A DNA stretch of 43,685 bases from Allomuricauda sp. TMED12 (GCA_002167435.2 NHBR02000130.1:1-43685), one strand, 5' to 3'; numbered from the stretch's first letter, positions 26,464 to 35,741 are shown. Made by a program: numbers and translations. Notes: generated by a model not told the origin, from the letters alone.

Positions 26464-27087
26464 ATGGTTAATGCACTCGAAATGATACATACCGAAACTG
26501 AAAAATCGATTTTAAAGGCCGCAAAGCTGGTATTTTACAAGAAGGGACTAGCGGCAGCACGCATGCAGGAAATAGCGGATGAGGCCAACATCAACAAGGC
26601 CATGCTCCATTATTATTTTCGGAGCAAGCAAAAATTGTTCGAAGCTGTCTTTATTCAGGCGTTCAGGGAACTGGCACCTCTTTTGAACACCATATTCAAT
26701 TCCGATAAGCCCATTTTCGAAAAAATCAGGGATTTTGTGGATAGCTATATCACTTTTGTGACCGATAATCCCTACCTGCCCACCTTTATCATCCAAGAGG
26801 TGAACATCAACCCGCATTTCGGCAAAACATTCTTTGCCAATCAAGTTATGCCCGATCCATCCTTATTCCAAAAACAATTGGCGGAAGCCGCGGAACAAGG
26901 AATCATCAGGCCCATTGACCCAAGGCAATTCGTGTTGAACCTCATCTCCCTGACCGCATTTCCATTTATCGGCAAGGGCTTGGTAACAGGGATACTGGAA
27001 TTGGATGAAACAGCCTTTAAGGCCCTTATGGAGGAGCGAAAAAAATTGATTCCCGAAATGATCATTAATACAATAAAAGTACAATGA
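26464..27087 (+). CDS. TetR/AcrR-family transcriptional regulator
   Basis: ATG 26464 is preferred over the TTG one codon earlier; ATG 26482 is also possible. The N-terminal helix-turn-helix (about 8-60) has ILKAAKLVFYKKGLAAARMQEIADEANINKAMLHYYF in family register. A helical ligand-binding domain follows, about 140 residues. It heads the exporter operon and overlaps tolC by ATGA. In E. coli the TetR protein CecR (YbiH) similarly sits with ybhGFSR, so it most likely represses this operon until an exported compound binds. Inducer unknown. Confidence 0.92.
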   Translation: MVNALEMIHTETEKSILKAAKLVFYKKGLAAARMQEIADEANINKAMLHYYFRSKQKLFEAVFIQAFRELAPLLNTIFNSDKPIFEKIRDFVDSYITFVTDNPYLPTFIIQEVNINPHFGKTFFANQVMPDPSLFQKQLAEAAEQGIIRPIDPRQFVLNLISLTAFPFIGKGLVTGILELDETAFKALMEERKKLIPEMIINTIKVQ

Positions 27088-28424
27088 AGCAGCTAATTGA
27101 CACCTTAATAAACAATCCATGGAAGCCAGGGTTCCCTAACACAAACAAGAGGCTTCTCCCGTTAATGGTCCTTCTTTCATTCTCCTTCATGGTTCAAGCC
27201 CAAGAAACCATTTCTTTGGATGAGTGCCTTAGACTGGTCCAAATTAATTATCCATTGGCCAAGCAGACATCATTGTTGTCCGAACAGCTTGAACTTGACA
27301 TTGATGCGACCAAAAAGGACCGCTTGCCCAAATTAGATCTCAATGGTCAAGCCACTTACCAGACCGAGGTAACAAGTCTCGATGGGCAGTTGATGAATAT
27401 TACCATTGACCCTCCCAACAAGGACCAATATCGTACGACATTGGATGCCAATCAATTGATTTACCACGGAGGTTTGATCAATGCTTCGATCAAAGCCAAG
27501 GAGACCAAGGCAGCCATTGAACAACAGCAGGTGGAAGTTTCATTATATGCATTAAAAAAGCGCGTGAACCACCTGTATTTCTCCTTACTGTTGTTACAAG
27601 AGAACCAGGATTTGTTGCAAGCAAAGGAATCACAATTGACCACAAGGCTTGAAGAGGTCAAGTCAGGGGTGAAATACGGCACCTTGCTTTCGTCATCAGC
27701 GGATGCATTGGAAGTTGAACTCATCAAAATCCAACAGCAAAATACCGAACTCGTTCTTTCAAAATTGGATTTGCTTCAACAACTCTCCCTAATGATCGGT
27801 ACCGACCTACAGCAACAGGTCGAGTTACAGCGGCCAGCGGTTGCTCCCGTTGTTCCAGATCAGATTTCCAAAAGACCGGAACTTCAGCTTTTTGAACTTC
27901 AAAAATCGCAGGTCGATCAATCATCCGACCTTTTGGCAAAATCCAAACTTCCAAAGATCAGTGCTTTTGCACAGGGGGGGTATGGGAATCCAGGGCTCAA
28001 CATGCTGGACAACACCTTCAATTCCTTTTTCATGACCGGTGTAAAGCTCAATTGGAATGTTTTTGATTGGAACAAAAACCGAAAAGAACGACAGTCTTTG
28101 CAAATTGAACAAAACATTGTCGAATCCCAAAAGGAAACCTTCGAACTGAACAATGACATGGAACTCGTCAACCTACAATCCGAAATAGACAAAATGGAGG
28201 AACTGATCCAATATGATGAACAGATCATCCCCCGGTTTGAAAAAATGGTCAAGACGGCAGAATCCCAGCTGAAAAACGGTGTGATCACCTCCTCGGCCTA
28301 CATCACCGAGTTTACAAATCTATATGAGGCCAAGAGCAACCTTGCCCTCCATAAAATCCAAAAACTACTGAACCAGATTCAATATCAAATTACACAAGGT
28401 ACTTATGAAAAGAGCAGCAACTAA
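27084..28424 (+). CDS. TolC-family outer-membrane efflux protein
   Basis: The 446-residue protein has a somewhat long N-terminus before the signal core (LMVLLSFSFMVQAQ). Two OEP repeats follow: ISLDECLRLVQINYPLAKQ begins the first and RPELQLFELQKSQVDQ begins the second, with long coiled-coil helices between. Length is typical for TolC. It forms the outer-membrane tunnel of the tripartite exporter with the HlyD and ABC proteins downstream. Its ATG overlaps the TetR stop, and its end overlaps the longer of two possible hlyD starts. Confidence 0.92.
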   Translation: MKQLIDTLINNPWKPGFPNTNKRLLPLMVLLSFSFMVQAQETISLDECLRLVQINYPLAKQTSLLSEQLELDIDATKKDRLPKLDLNGQATYQTEVTSLDGQLMNITIDPPNKDQYRTTLDANQLIYHGGLINASIKAKETKAAIEQQQVEVSLYALKKRVNHLYFSLLLLQENQDLLQAKESQLTTRLEEVKSGVKYGTLLSSSADALEVELIKIQQQNTELVLSKLDLLQQLSLMIGTDLQQQVELQRPAVAPVVPDQISKRPELQLFELQKSQVDQSSDLLAKSKLPKISAFAQGGYGNPGLNMLDNTFNSFFMTGVKLNWNVFDWNKNRKERQSLQIEQNIVESQKETFELNNDMELVNLQSEIDKMEELIQYDEQIIPRFEKMVKTAESQLKNGVITSSAYITEFTNLYEAKSNLALHKIQKLLNQIQYQITQGTYEKSSN

Positions 28425-28431
28425 GGTCCTT

Positions 28432-29325
28432 ATGACCAAAAAAGCACTAACAATATTGTCGATTTCCATGTTGGCCATTTCCCTTACATCCTGTAATGGC
28501 AGAGGGGATCTTGCCGATGGTTATGGAAACTTTGAAGCGACGGAGACCACCGTCTCCGCCGAAGCCAACGGTAAAATCCAATTTCTGGATGTGTCCGAAG
28601 GAAACCTTCTGGAAAAAAATGAAGTTGTCGGGATTATCGACACCATCCAATTAGCGTTGAAACGGGATCAATTGAAAGCCGTAAAACAAACCATTTACTC
28701 AAAATCAACAAACGTGCTCTCCCAGCGGGATGTGTTACAAGAGGAATTGCAGGTAGCCCAAAACGACAAGAAGCGCATTGAAAACATGATCAAAGAAAAT
28801 GCGGCCACTCAAAAGCAATGGGACGATATTCAGGGGAAGGTACGCATCCTCCAACAACAGATCAAGAGTGTCGAAACCCAGAACGCCCCCATTATCAATG
28901 AAGTCAAGGGCATTGAAGTCCAAATCGAGCAGATTGAGGACCAAATTGAAAAAAGTATCGTAAAAAGTCCCTTGCAAGGTACGGTATTGGTCAAATATGC
29001 CGAGCCCGGCGAAGTTGCTGTCTTCGGAAAGCCCTTGTTCAAAATGGCCAACCTTGATGAAATGGAACTCCGGGTATATATCAGTGAAACACAACTGCCC
29101 AACATCAAGATCGGTCAACAGGTCACGGTCAAGATAGATGATGTGGATTCAATGAGATCATATGAGGGCAGGGTATCCTGGATATCCGCATCCGCGGAGT
29201 TCACTCCCAAGATCATACAGACCAAGGAAGAGCGGGTGAACTTGGTATACGCCGTGAAGATAAAGGTCAAAAATGATGGAAGCCTCAAAATCGGGATGCC
29301 CGCTGAAATGTGGATTGTGAACTAA
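28432..29325 (+). CDS. HlyD/YbhG-family periplasmic adaptor lipoprotein
   Basis: From ATG 28432 the protein has 297 residues and lipobox SLTSC (Cys21). The in-frame ATG 28405 would overlap tolC and lengthen the n-region, so it is less likely. A half-lipoyl motif follows (ATETTVSAEANGKIQFL, VSEGNLLEKNEVVGIID). A coiled-coil hairpin spans about 75-170. The second lipoyl half includes IVKSPLQGTVLVKYAEPGE, and a beta-barrel follows (LRVYISETQLPNIKIGQ). It joins the inner-membrane ABC complex to TolC, as YbhG does for YbhFSR. Confidence 0.92.
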   Translation: MTKKALTILSISMLAISLTSCNGRGDLADGYGNFEATETTVSAEANGKIQFLDVSEGNLLEKNEVVGIIDTIQLALKRDQLKAVKQTIYSKSTNVLSQRDVLQEELQVAQNDKKRIENMIKENAATQKQWDDIQGKVRILQQQIKSVETQNAPIINEVKGIEVQIEQIEDQIEKSIVKSPLQGTVLVKYAEPGEVAVFGKPLFKMANLDEMELRVYISETQLPNIKIGQQVTVKIDDVDSMRSYEGRVSWISASAEFTPKIIQTKEERVNLVYAVKIKVKNDGSLKIGMPAEMWIVN

Positions 29326-29351
29326 TGTATTTAACCCATAAAAGACATACT

Positions 29352-30221
29352 ATGAAACTACAACATCGTATTGCAATGATCCTAGTGTTCCTGTTGGGCA
29401 TCGTTTCCTTGATCATGGGAACTTTGGTACTATTGGGCCTCCATGAAACGGGCCACGTTGTCCTACAAGGACTGTTGATCTACAATATTGTCCTAGGCAT
29501 CTTATCACTACTGGTAGCTTACCTCATTTGGAACCGATCCAGATCAACCTCAAGTGCTGTGCTCTTGCTATTGTTTTCCAATATCTCCGTCTTGATCTTT
29601 CTCGTATTGTTCCCAAACAATGTGGCCAAGGAAAGCATAATGTCCATGGAAATCCGGACCATCATTTGGGCAATAGTATACTTGTTCATCCGATGGGGTT
29701 CTTTTAAAAATTCAAGTCTATCGACCAAGGGTTGGGGACGTATGGCAGTGCTGTTGGGTGCAACCACCATTTTCCTCCATTCCTGTAAAAACAACCCCAA
29801 CAAGCAAAATTCCAGTTCCCAGAGCAAACCAGATCAAGTCCAGGTTGAGGAACCCTCACCAAAGGTAGCGATATCCAACGATGCATGGAACCATCAAATC
29901 CAGCTGGACCGCGGATCTAAATGGCTGGCGAATGCTGAGACCACTTCAGGAGTATCCAAAATGCGCAATGCCATAATCGAATTCAAAGGTCGTTCCGTAT
30001 CGGAATACCGGGCATTGGGAGATGAACTCAACGCCCTTAAAAATACCATTGTCAAGGAATGTACCATGACCGGTCCATCCCATGACAATTTACATATCTG
30101 GCTCCATCCCCTAATTGAAAAAATAGAAGCCCTGCAAAACATCGACAGTGAGGCTTCAGGGGTTCAAATGGTACAGGACATTGAACAGCATTTAAATGGC
30201 TATTATGATTTTTTTGAATAA
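29352..30221 (+). CDS. Unusual fusion: 3-4 TM domain plus lipoprotein-like C-terminal domain
   Basis: The 289-residue protein has hydrophobic helices at about 8-29, 38-59, 68-87 and 101-115. There is then a second, signal-like segment RMAVLLGATTIFLHSC (130-145) that would be a normal lipobox (Cys145) if it were N-terminal. A polar Ser/Gln/Pro linker leads to a helical domain (175-289). That domain carries CTMTGPSHDNLHIWLHP, with Cys237, His244, His248 and His252, which resembles a metal site. I do not recognise the family. No stop separates the halves. An alternative start is ATG 29325, overlapping the hlyD stop. It lies inside the exporter operon. Confidence 0.7.
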   Translation: MKLQHRIAMILVFLLGIVSLIMGTLVLLGLHETGHVVLQGLLIYNIVLGILSLLVAYLIWNRSRSTSSAVLLLLFSNISVLIFLVLFPNNVAKESIMSMEIRTIIWAIVYLFIRWGSFKNSSLSTKGWGRMAVLLGATTIFLHSCKNNPNKQNSSSQSKPDQVQVEEPSPKVAISNDAWNHQIQLDRGSKWLANAETTSGVSKMRNAIIEFKGRSVSEYRALGDELNALKNTIVKECTMTGPSHDNLHIWLHPLIEKIEALQNIDSEASGVQMVQDIEQHLNGYYDFFE

Positions 30222-30263
30222 CGGTCAAGATTTAGGAAACCAAAACAACAGCAACCCATACAC

Positions 30264-31169
30264 ATGTCCATTCGCATAGATCATATCAGCAAATCCTACG
30301 GAAAGGTCAACGCCTTGGATAACATTTCCATTGATGTCGATCAAGGGGAACTGTTTGGGCTCATTGGTCCGGACGGTGCCGGAAAGACCACCCTTTTTCG
30401 GATTCTTACCACCTTGCTCCTGCCCGACCTGGGGTCGGCATCCGTCGCGGGGTACGATATCGTTGCAGATTTTAAGTCCATAAGAAAACAGGTGGGATAC
30501 ATGCCCGGAAGGTTTTCACTGTACCAAGACCTCACGGTCGAGGAAAACCTCCACTTTTTCGCCACTATTTTTGGGACGACCATCGCGGAGAACTACGATT
30601 TGATCAAGGATATCTATATACAAATAGAACCCTTTAAAAATCGAAGGGCAGGTAAATTATCCGGGGGCATGAAGCAAAAACTGGCGCTTTCCTGTGCCTT
30701 GATCCATAAACCCAAGGTACTGTTCCTGGATGAGCCCACTACCGGTGTCGACCCAGTATCGCGAAAGGAATTCTGGGAGATGCTCAAAAGATTGCAGGAC
30801 AAGGGAATTACCATTCTGGTGTCGACACCCTATATGGACGAGGCCGCCCTTTGTGATCGGATAGCCCTCATCCAAGATGGAAAGATCCTTGAAATCGACA
30901 CTCCAAAGGCCATTGTAGAGCACTATCCCAAACCCATTTTCGACGTTGGGGCACACAACACGTACCTGTTGATCGAAAAATTGAATGCCTATGCCCATAA
31001 GCACAGTGTATTTCCTTTCGGGGAATACATTCACTATACGGATCAACGGGATGGATTTGACCCTTTGGACCTCAGAGAGTATTTAAAAAAAGAAGGACTG
31101 CGAAACATACATATCGAAAGGACCAAGGCAACGATTGAGGATACATTTATGGAATTGGCAAAACAATGA
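30264..31169 (+). CDS. ABC transporter ATP-binding protein (YbhF N-half-like)
   Basis: The 301-residue nucleotide-binding domain has Walker A GPDGAGKTT (Lys41), signature LSGGMKQK, Walker B VLFLDEP and D-loop TGVDP. The usual switch histidine after Walker B is replaced by proline in VSTPYMDEA. The protein pairs with the second ATPase, whose gene overlaps by four bases (ATGA). In E. coli YbhF these two domains are fused in one chain, so this is the split form. The C-terminal 70 residues are an extension of unknown use. Confidence 0.93.
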   Translation: MSIRIDHISKSYGKVNALDNISIDVDQGELFGLIGPDGAGKTTLFRILTTLLLPDLGSASVAGYDIVADFKSIRKQVGYMPGRFSLYQDLTVEENLHFFATIFGTTIAENYDLIKDIYIQIEPFKNRRAGKLSGGMKQKLALSCALIHKPKVLFLDEPTTGVDPVSRKEFWEMLKRLQDKGITILVSTPYMDEAALCDRIALIQDGKILEIDTPKAIVEHYPKPIFDVGAHNTYLLIEKLNAYAHKHSVFPFGEYIHYTDQRDGFDPLDLREYLKKEGLRNIHIERTKATIEDTFMELAKQ

Positions 31170-31894
31170 AAGAAGAAACCGTAATAAAAGTAGCGGGACT
31201 CACCAAGGCTTTTGGTGATTTCACCGCAGTGAACAAGATCAGTTTCCATGTCAGGAAAGGAGAAATCTTTGGTTTTTTGGGTGCCAATGGCGCTGGTAAG
31301 ACCACAGCCATGAAAATGCTGATAGGCATTTCCGCGCCCAGTTCAGGTTCGGCGAACGTGGCGGGATTCGATGTGTACACCCAAACGGAAAACATCAAGA
31401 AGAGCATCGGCTACATGAGTCAAAAATTTGCCCTGTACGATGATCTTACCGTCAAGGAGAACATTCGCTTTTTTGGGGGCATCTATGGGTTGTCCAAGGA
31501 TAGGATCTCCCAGAAATCGAACTTGCTCATTGAGGAGCTGGGTCTGGAGAAAGTCGCTAATAGCCTGGTGGGATCTTTACCGTTGGGGTGGAAGCAGAAA
31601 ATTGCATTTTCGGTATCCCTATTGCACGACCCAAAAATTGTCTTTTTGGACGAACCCACAGGAGGGGTGGACCCCATTACCCGAAGACAGTTCTGGGAAA
31701 TGATCTATAAGGCGGCCAACAATGGCACTACCATTTTTGTGACCACACACTATATGGATGAAGCTGAGTACTGTGATAGGGTATCCATTATGGTGGACGG
31801 CACCATCGAGGCCTTGGACACCCCAAAAAACCTAAAATCCCATTTTGGTTCGGATTCCATGAACGATGTGTTCTTAAAATTGGCAAGAAGTTAA
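31166..31894 (+). CDS. ABC transporter ATP-binding protein (YbhF C-half-like)
   Basis: The 242-residue domain has Walker A GANGAGKTT, Walker B IVFLDEP, D-loop GGVDP and a normal H-loop VTTHYMDEAEYCD. Its signature motif is LPLGWKQK instead of LSGGQ. With its partner this makes one complete composite ATP site (this protein's Walker and His with the partner's LSGGM) and one degenerate site. The same LPLG-type motif is known from the second half of YbhF, so it is a family trait, not decay. Confidence 0.93.
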   Translation: MKEETVIKVAGLTKAFGDFTAVNKISFHVRKGEIFGFLGANGAGKTTAMKMLIGISAPSSGSANVAGFDVYTQTENIKKSIGYMSQKFALYDDLTVKENIRFFGGIYGLSKDRISQKSNLLIEELGLEKVANSLVGSLPLGWKQKIAFSVSLLHDPKIVFLDEPTGGVDPITRRQFWEMIYKAANNGTTIFVTTHYMDEAEYCDRVSIMVDGTIEALDTPKNLKSHFGSDSMNDVFLKLARS

Positions 31895-31906
31895 ACAGGT
31901 TACCAT

Positions 31907-33013
31907 ATGAAACGTTTTATCGGGTTTGTACAAAAAGAATTTTATCACATTTTCAGGGACAGAAGATCCCTGTTCATCCTATTTGGCATGCCCGTGGCAC
32001 AGATCATGCTTTTCGGCTTTGCCATTACCAATGAAATCAACAATGTCGACATTGCCATTTTGGATCGGTCCCAGGATGCCTCGACCAAAGAGATTATCTC
32101 AAAAATCTCCGCATCCGAGTATTTCAGTATCCTACAACACATCAAAGAGGAGGCTGAAATTGAGGATGTTTTTAAAAAGGGGAAGGTTAAGGCCGTGCTC
32201 TATTTTGAAAAAGAATTCAGTAAAAAACTGATCAAGGAACACACGGCCAAGGTTCAAATCGTGACGGATGCGACAGATCCCAATGTGGCCAACACCATCA
32301 GCAATTATATCAATTCCATCCTATCCAATTACCAAGAGGAACAGAATAGGTCCATAACAATGGACTACCAGATCATACCCCAATCCCGAATGGTCTTCAA
32401 CGCGGAACTGAAAAGTGTTTATATGTTCGTTCCCGGCGTTATGACCGTCATCCTCATGTTGGTATCGGCCATGATGACCTCGATCTCCATTACACGGGAA
32501 AAGGAATTGGGCACTATGGAAATTTTATTGGTGTCCCCATTGAACCCTGTTCAGGTAATCATTGGAAAGGTGTTTCCCTACATCTTTCTCTCCATCATCA
32601 ATGCTGCTGCCATTGTCATACTGAGTATTTTCGTTTTCCATGTCCCTGTCAATGGCAGTCTGTTCCTGTTGGGCCTAGAAAGTGTACTGTTCATTGTCAC
32701 CTCCTTGGCTCTTGGGATATTGATCTCCACTATTTCTGCCACCCAACAAACGGCTATGATGATCTCTTTGATGGGACTGATGTTACCGGTGATTCTTTTA
32801 TCGGGCTTTATTTTTCCGATTTCCAGTATGCCCGTACCCCTTCAGGTCATCAGCAATATCGTACCGGCAAAATGGTTCATCATTATCGTCAAGGGAATCA
32901 TGCTCAAGGGTGTGGGTATTCACATTGTGTGGAAAGAAACCTTGGTCCTGTTGGGAATGACCCTTCTTTTTATTGGACTTAGCGTAAAAAAATATAAAAT
33001 AAGATTGGAATAA
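31907..33013 (+). CDS. ABC-2 permease (YbhS-like)
   Basis: The 368-residue membrane protein has TM1 at about 22-42, a large periplasmic domain (about 43-165), then five helices. The conserved coupling segment ITREKELGTMEILLVSP lies between TM2 and TM3. This is the ABC2_membrane_3 layout. It begins 12 bases after the second ATPase and ends one base before the paralogous permease, with which it would form a heterodimer. Confidence 0.93.
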   Translation: MKRFIGFVQKEFYHIFRDRRSLFILFGMPVAQIMLFGFAITNEINNVDIAILDRSQDASTKEIISKISASEYFSILQHIKEEAEIEDVFKKGKVKAVLYFEKEFSKKLIKEHTAKVQIVTDATDPNVANTISNYINSILSNYQEEQNRSITMDYQIIPQSRMVFNAELKSVYMFVPGVMTVILMLVSAMMTSISITREKELGTMEILLVSPLNPVQVIIGKVFPYIFLSIINAAAIVILSIFVFHVPVNGSLFLLGLESVLFIVTSLALGILISTISATQQTAMMISLMGLMLPVILLSGFIFPISSMPVPLQVISNIVPAKWFIIIVKGIMLKGVGIHIVWKETLVLLGMTLLFIGLSVKKYKIRLE

Positions 33014-33014
33014 C

Positions 33015-34136
33015 ATGCGGGTAATCCTATACATCATAAACAAAGAATTCAGGCAGATTTTTCGGAACAAGGGCATGCTGCCCATCATTTTCATATTGCC
33101 GCTGTTGCAACTGGTCATTCTTTCCAATGCGGCCACCTATGAAATCAACAATATTTCCTTTGGATATGTTGACAATGATCACACCTATACCTCTCGTGCC
33201 CTGATAGACAAATTCCGTGCCTCCACCTTTTTTGATGTTGCTCACGTATTTCCACATCAAAAAGAAGGCAATCTGGCCATGCTACAAGGAAAAGTCGATG
33301 TGGTGTTGACCATCCCTGAACATTTTGAACGGGATTTGTGGAAGGACAAAAATATCGATCTGGGAGTTACCATTAATGCCATTGATGGAGCTGCGGCAGG
33401 TGTGGAAAATGTCTATATCACCCAGATCATCAAAACATTTAACAAAAATCTGGCCGTCGACATGGTCCACATGTCCAATAACACGGTACAACCCGTTATC
33501 ATTGAGGGCATCCCACTGTTCTGGTACAACAAGACCTTGAATTATAAAACCTTTATGGTGCCAGGAATCCTAGTGCTCTTGGTGACCATGATCACCTTGT
33601 TCCTATCTGGAATGAACATTGTCCGGGAAAAGGAAATAGGCACCTTGGAGCAGATCAATGTCACCCCCATCAAAAAACACCACTTTATCATTGGGAAGCT
33701 TTTTCCTTTTTGGGTCATCGGTATGGGCTTGCTGACCATTGGCCTAGTATTGGCCAAGCTCATTTTCGCCACACCCATATTGGGAAGTCTGGCCCTTATG
33801 TACTTTTATACCTCTATTTACATATTGGTTATCTTAGGAATGGGGCTGTTCATCTCGAATTTTACGGACACCCAGCAACAGGCCATGTTCATCGCTTGGT
33901 TCTTTGTGGTCATTTTCATCTTGATGAGCGGTCTTTTCACCCCTATAGAGAGCATGCCCAAATGGGCCCAGGTCCTGACCGAATTCAACCCTATCAAATA
34001 CTTTGTGGAAATCATGCGTATGGTCATGCTTAAAGGTTCAGGATTTCAAGACATTCTCCCTCAACTCATTAAAACCAGCTTCTATGCCCTGGTTATGAAT
34101 GCCTTGGCAGTGTGGAGTTATAAAAAAGTAAGCTGA
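33015..34136 (+). CDS. ABC-2 permease (YbhR-like)
   Basis: The 373-residue protein has the same layout as its neighbour: TM1 at about 22-40, a periplasmic domain, and a five-helix core with the coupling segment IVREKEIGTLEQINVTP. It completes the exporter (TolC, HlyD, two ATPases, two permeases). Its stop TGA overlaps the LOG-gene ATG (TGATG), so the genes downstream are translationally tied to the exporter. Confidence 0.93.
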   Translation: MRVILYIINKEFRQIFRNKGMLPIIFILPLLQLVILSNAATYEINNISFGYVDNDHTYTSRALIDKFRASTFFDVAHVFPHQKEGNLAMLQGKVDVVLTIPEHFERDLWKDKNIDLGVTINAIDGAAAGVENVYITQIIKTFNKNLAVDMVHMSNNTVQPVIIEGIPLFWYNKTLNYKTFMVPGILVLLVTMITLFLSGMNIVREKEIGTLEQINVTPIKKHHFIIGKLFPFWVIGMGLLTIGLVLAKLIFATPILGSLALMYFYTSIYILVILGMGLFISNFTDTQQQAMFIAWFFVVIFILMSGLFTPIESMPKWAQVLTEFNPIKYFVEIMRMVMLKGSGFQDILPQLIKTSFYALVMNALAVWSYKKVS

Positions 34137-34903
34137 TGAAAGATCAAGTTCATCCTTTACAACGGACGGAATCCAAATTTCTTAAGGGCCCCTTATCCCG
34201 GTTCAAGGAACTTGCCTTTACTTTCAGGGTACAGCGCAGTTTTATCAAATCATTTCGGAAAATGCACTTTATAGGACCCTGTGTGACCGTGTTTGGTTCT
34301 GCCCGCTTTGAACCCGAAAACCCGTACTATGTACAAGCGGAAGAAGTGGGAGCTGCTCTTGCCAATTTAGGGTTTACCGTCATGACCGGTGGTGGTCCGG
34401 GCATTATGGAAGCTGCCAACAAAGGTGCATTTGAGGCAGGGGGCTATTCCGTTGGTTGTAATATCATCCTACCTTTTGAGCAAAAACCCAATCCCTATCT
34501 GCACAAGTGGATCGACATCCCCTATTTCTTTGTCCGGAAATTCCTGTTGATGAAATACTCCTATGCCTTTGTGGTCATGCCAGGGGGCATGGGAACACTG
34601 GATGAACTTTTTGAAGCGCTCACTCTGATACAGACTAAAATGATACAGGATTTTCCTGTGGTCATATTTGGATCGGAGTACCATAATGAGCTCTGCAACC
34701 ATATCAAATTAATGGCTGCCAACGAGAGCATTGGATCAGCGGATATGGACCTGTTATTTGTAACGGACTCCATTAAAGAGATGAAGGAACATATCAAGAC
34801 CCATGCCATTAAAAAGTTCAGCCTGATCCGTAAACCCCAAAAACCAACATGGTGGTTTGGAGAGCAAAAAACAAAAGGAATCTTTAAAAGTGTATCGCCA
34901 TGA
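34136..34903 (+). CDS. LOG-family protein (TIGR00730-type nucleotide phosphoribohydrolase)
   Basis: The 255-residue Rossmann-fold protein has both LOG motifs: TGGGPGIMEAANKGA (84-98) and PGGMGTLDELFE (149-160). The conserved Arg134/Lys135 lie in FVRKFLL. LOG enzymes hydrolyse nucleoside 5'-monophosphates or cytokinin ribotides to base and ribose-5-phosphate; E. coli PpnN, a relative, is controlled by (p)ppGpp. About 50 extra N-terminal residues precede the fold. Linked by TGATG to the permease upstream and by a four-base overlap to the membrane-protein gene downstream. Substrate here unknown. Confidence 0.92.
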   Translation: MKDQVHPLQRTESKFLKGPLSRFKELAFTFRVQRSFIKSFRKMHFIGPCVTVFGSARFEPENPYYVQAEEVGAALANLGFTVMTGGGPGIMEAANKGAFEAGGYSVGCNIILPFEQKPNPYLHKWIDIPYFFVRKFLLMKYSYAFVVMPGGMGTLDELFEALTLIQTKMIQDFPVVIFGSEYHNELCNHIKLMAANESIGSADMDLLFVTDSIKEMKEHIKTHAIKKFSLIRKPQKPTWWFGEQKTKGIFKSVSP

Positions 34904-35292
34904 AAAAAAAGCACATTATCCGGATCATCACCTTGACCGGATTGATTTTGTTCACGACCATCACGCTGATTCTCAGCACTTCCATCCTATTGGATATTTT
35001 AGGCATACGGGAACAACAAGGTCATTATGTCCCTCTGATCATTTGGAGCAACTTCTTGTGTGGCTGTCTCTATATCCTATCGATCATTGGATTGTTTACC
35101 CATAAAAAATGGTCCATTGTTCCCATGGTACTTGCATTGTTCATCCTTGTAGGCGCATTTTTTGGCCTATACTTCCATATCATGGACGGAGGTCTATATG
35201 AGGACAAAACCATTATGGCCCTGTTCTTTAGAATCACCCTGACCCTTTTCCTTGCCTTTGGCACCTATGTTTCAACAAAACCCCTATTATGA
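34900..35292 (+). CDS. Small four-helix integral membrane protein
   Basis: The 130-residue protein has four hydrophobic helices (about 8-30, 45-65, 73-94 and 106-125) with short loops and no recognised motif. It overlaps both neighbours by four bases (ATGA), so it is a genuine operon member. Function unknown; it could be an accessory of the exporter or an envelope stress sensor. Confidence 0.75.
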   Translation: MKKKHIIRIITLTGLILFTTITLILSTSILLDILGIREQQGHYVPLIIWSNFLCGCLYILSIIGLFTHKKWSIVPMVLALFILVGAFFGLYFHIMDGGLYEDKTIMALFFRITLTLFLAFGTYVSTKPLL

Positions 35293-35741
35293 AAAACATA
35301 CTTATCATCAGTTTCACATCATTTGTGCTGTTCACATCCATTTACTTAGGTCGAACAACTACCCCAGCCAATCCTTCCCTGACCGTAAAAGTGGAAGGTT
35401 TGCGAAACTCAAAGGGTCTTGTTCAATATGCATTGTATGACCGGGAGGGGTCACTTCCCGATCAAAAATTCAAAAAATACCATCAGATTAGGACATCTCC
35501 CATATCCAACGGAAAGTCTTCAACAACCTTTTCAAACCTAAGACCAGGCACCTATGCCATCAGTGTGCTCCATGATGAAAATAAGGATGGTGAGATCAAA
35601 ATGGGATTGTTATTGCCCAAGGAAGGTATTGGCTTTTCCAATTTTAAAGCAATCGGCCTGTCCAACCGCCCCAACTTCAGCAAGGCCAGTTTTATGCTGG
35701 ACAAGGACAGTACCATTGTAGTGAACATGATCTATAAATAA
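35289..35741 (+). CDS. DUF2141-domain secreted protein
   Basis: The 150-residue protein has an N-terminal signal/anchor (about 1-20) and the DUF2141 pattern. It begins LTVKVEGLRNSKGLVQYALYD, continues with RPGTYAISVLHDENKDGEI (the HDEN-x-DG loop) and then GIGFSNF. The family is common beside outer-membrane proteins in Bacteroidota and has a beta-sandwich-like appearance; no activity is established. Stop and next ATG are adjacent (35741/35742). Confidence 0.85.
   Translation: MKNILIISFTSFVLFTSIYLGRTTTPANPSLTVKVEGLRNSKGLVQYALYDREGSLPDQKFKKYHQIRTSPISNGKSSTTFSNLRPGTYAISVLHDENKDGEIKMGLLLPKEGIGFSNFKAIGLSNRPNFSKASFMLDKDSTIVVNMIYK

Noticed and set aside
27917..28288. Minus-strand frame of 123 codons inside the TolC gene
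   Set aside because: Ser/Phe-rich antisense text typical of a shadow of coiled-coil coding sequence.
34136..34903. Reading the LOG gene as lysine decarboxylase
   Set aside because: PGGMGTLDE is the LOG phosphoribohydrolase motif; the old 'lysine decarboxylase' label is a known misannotation and no PLP motif is present.
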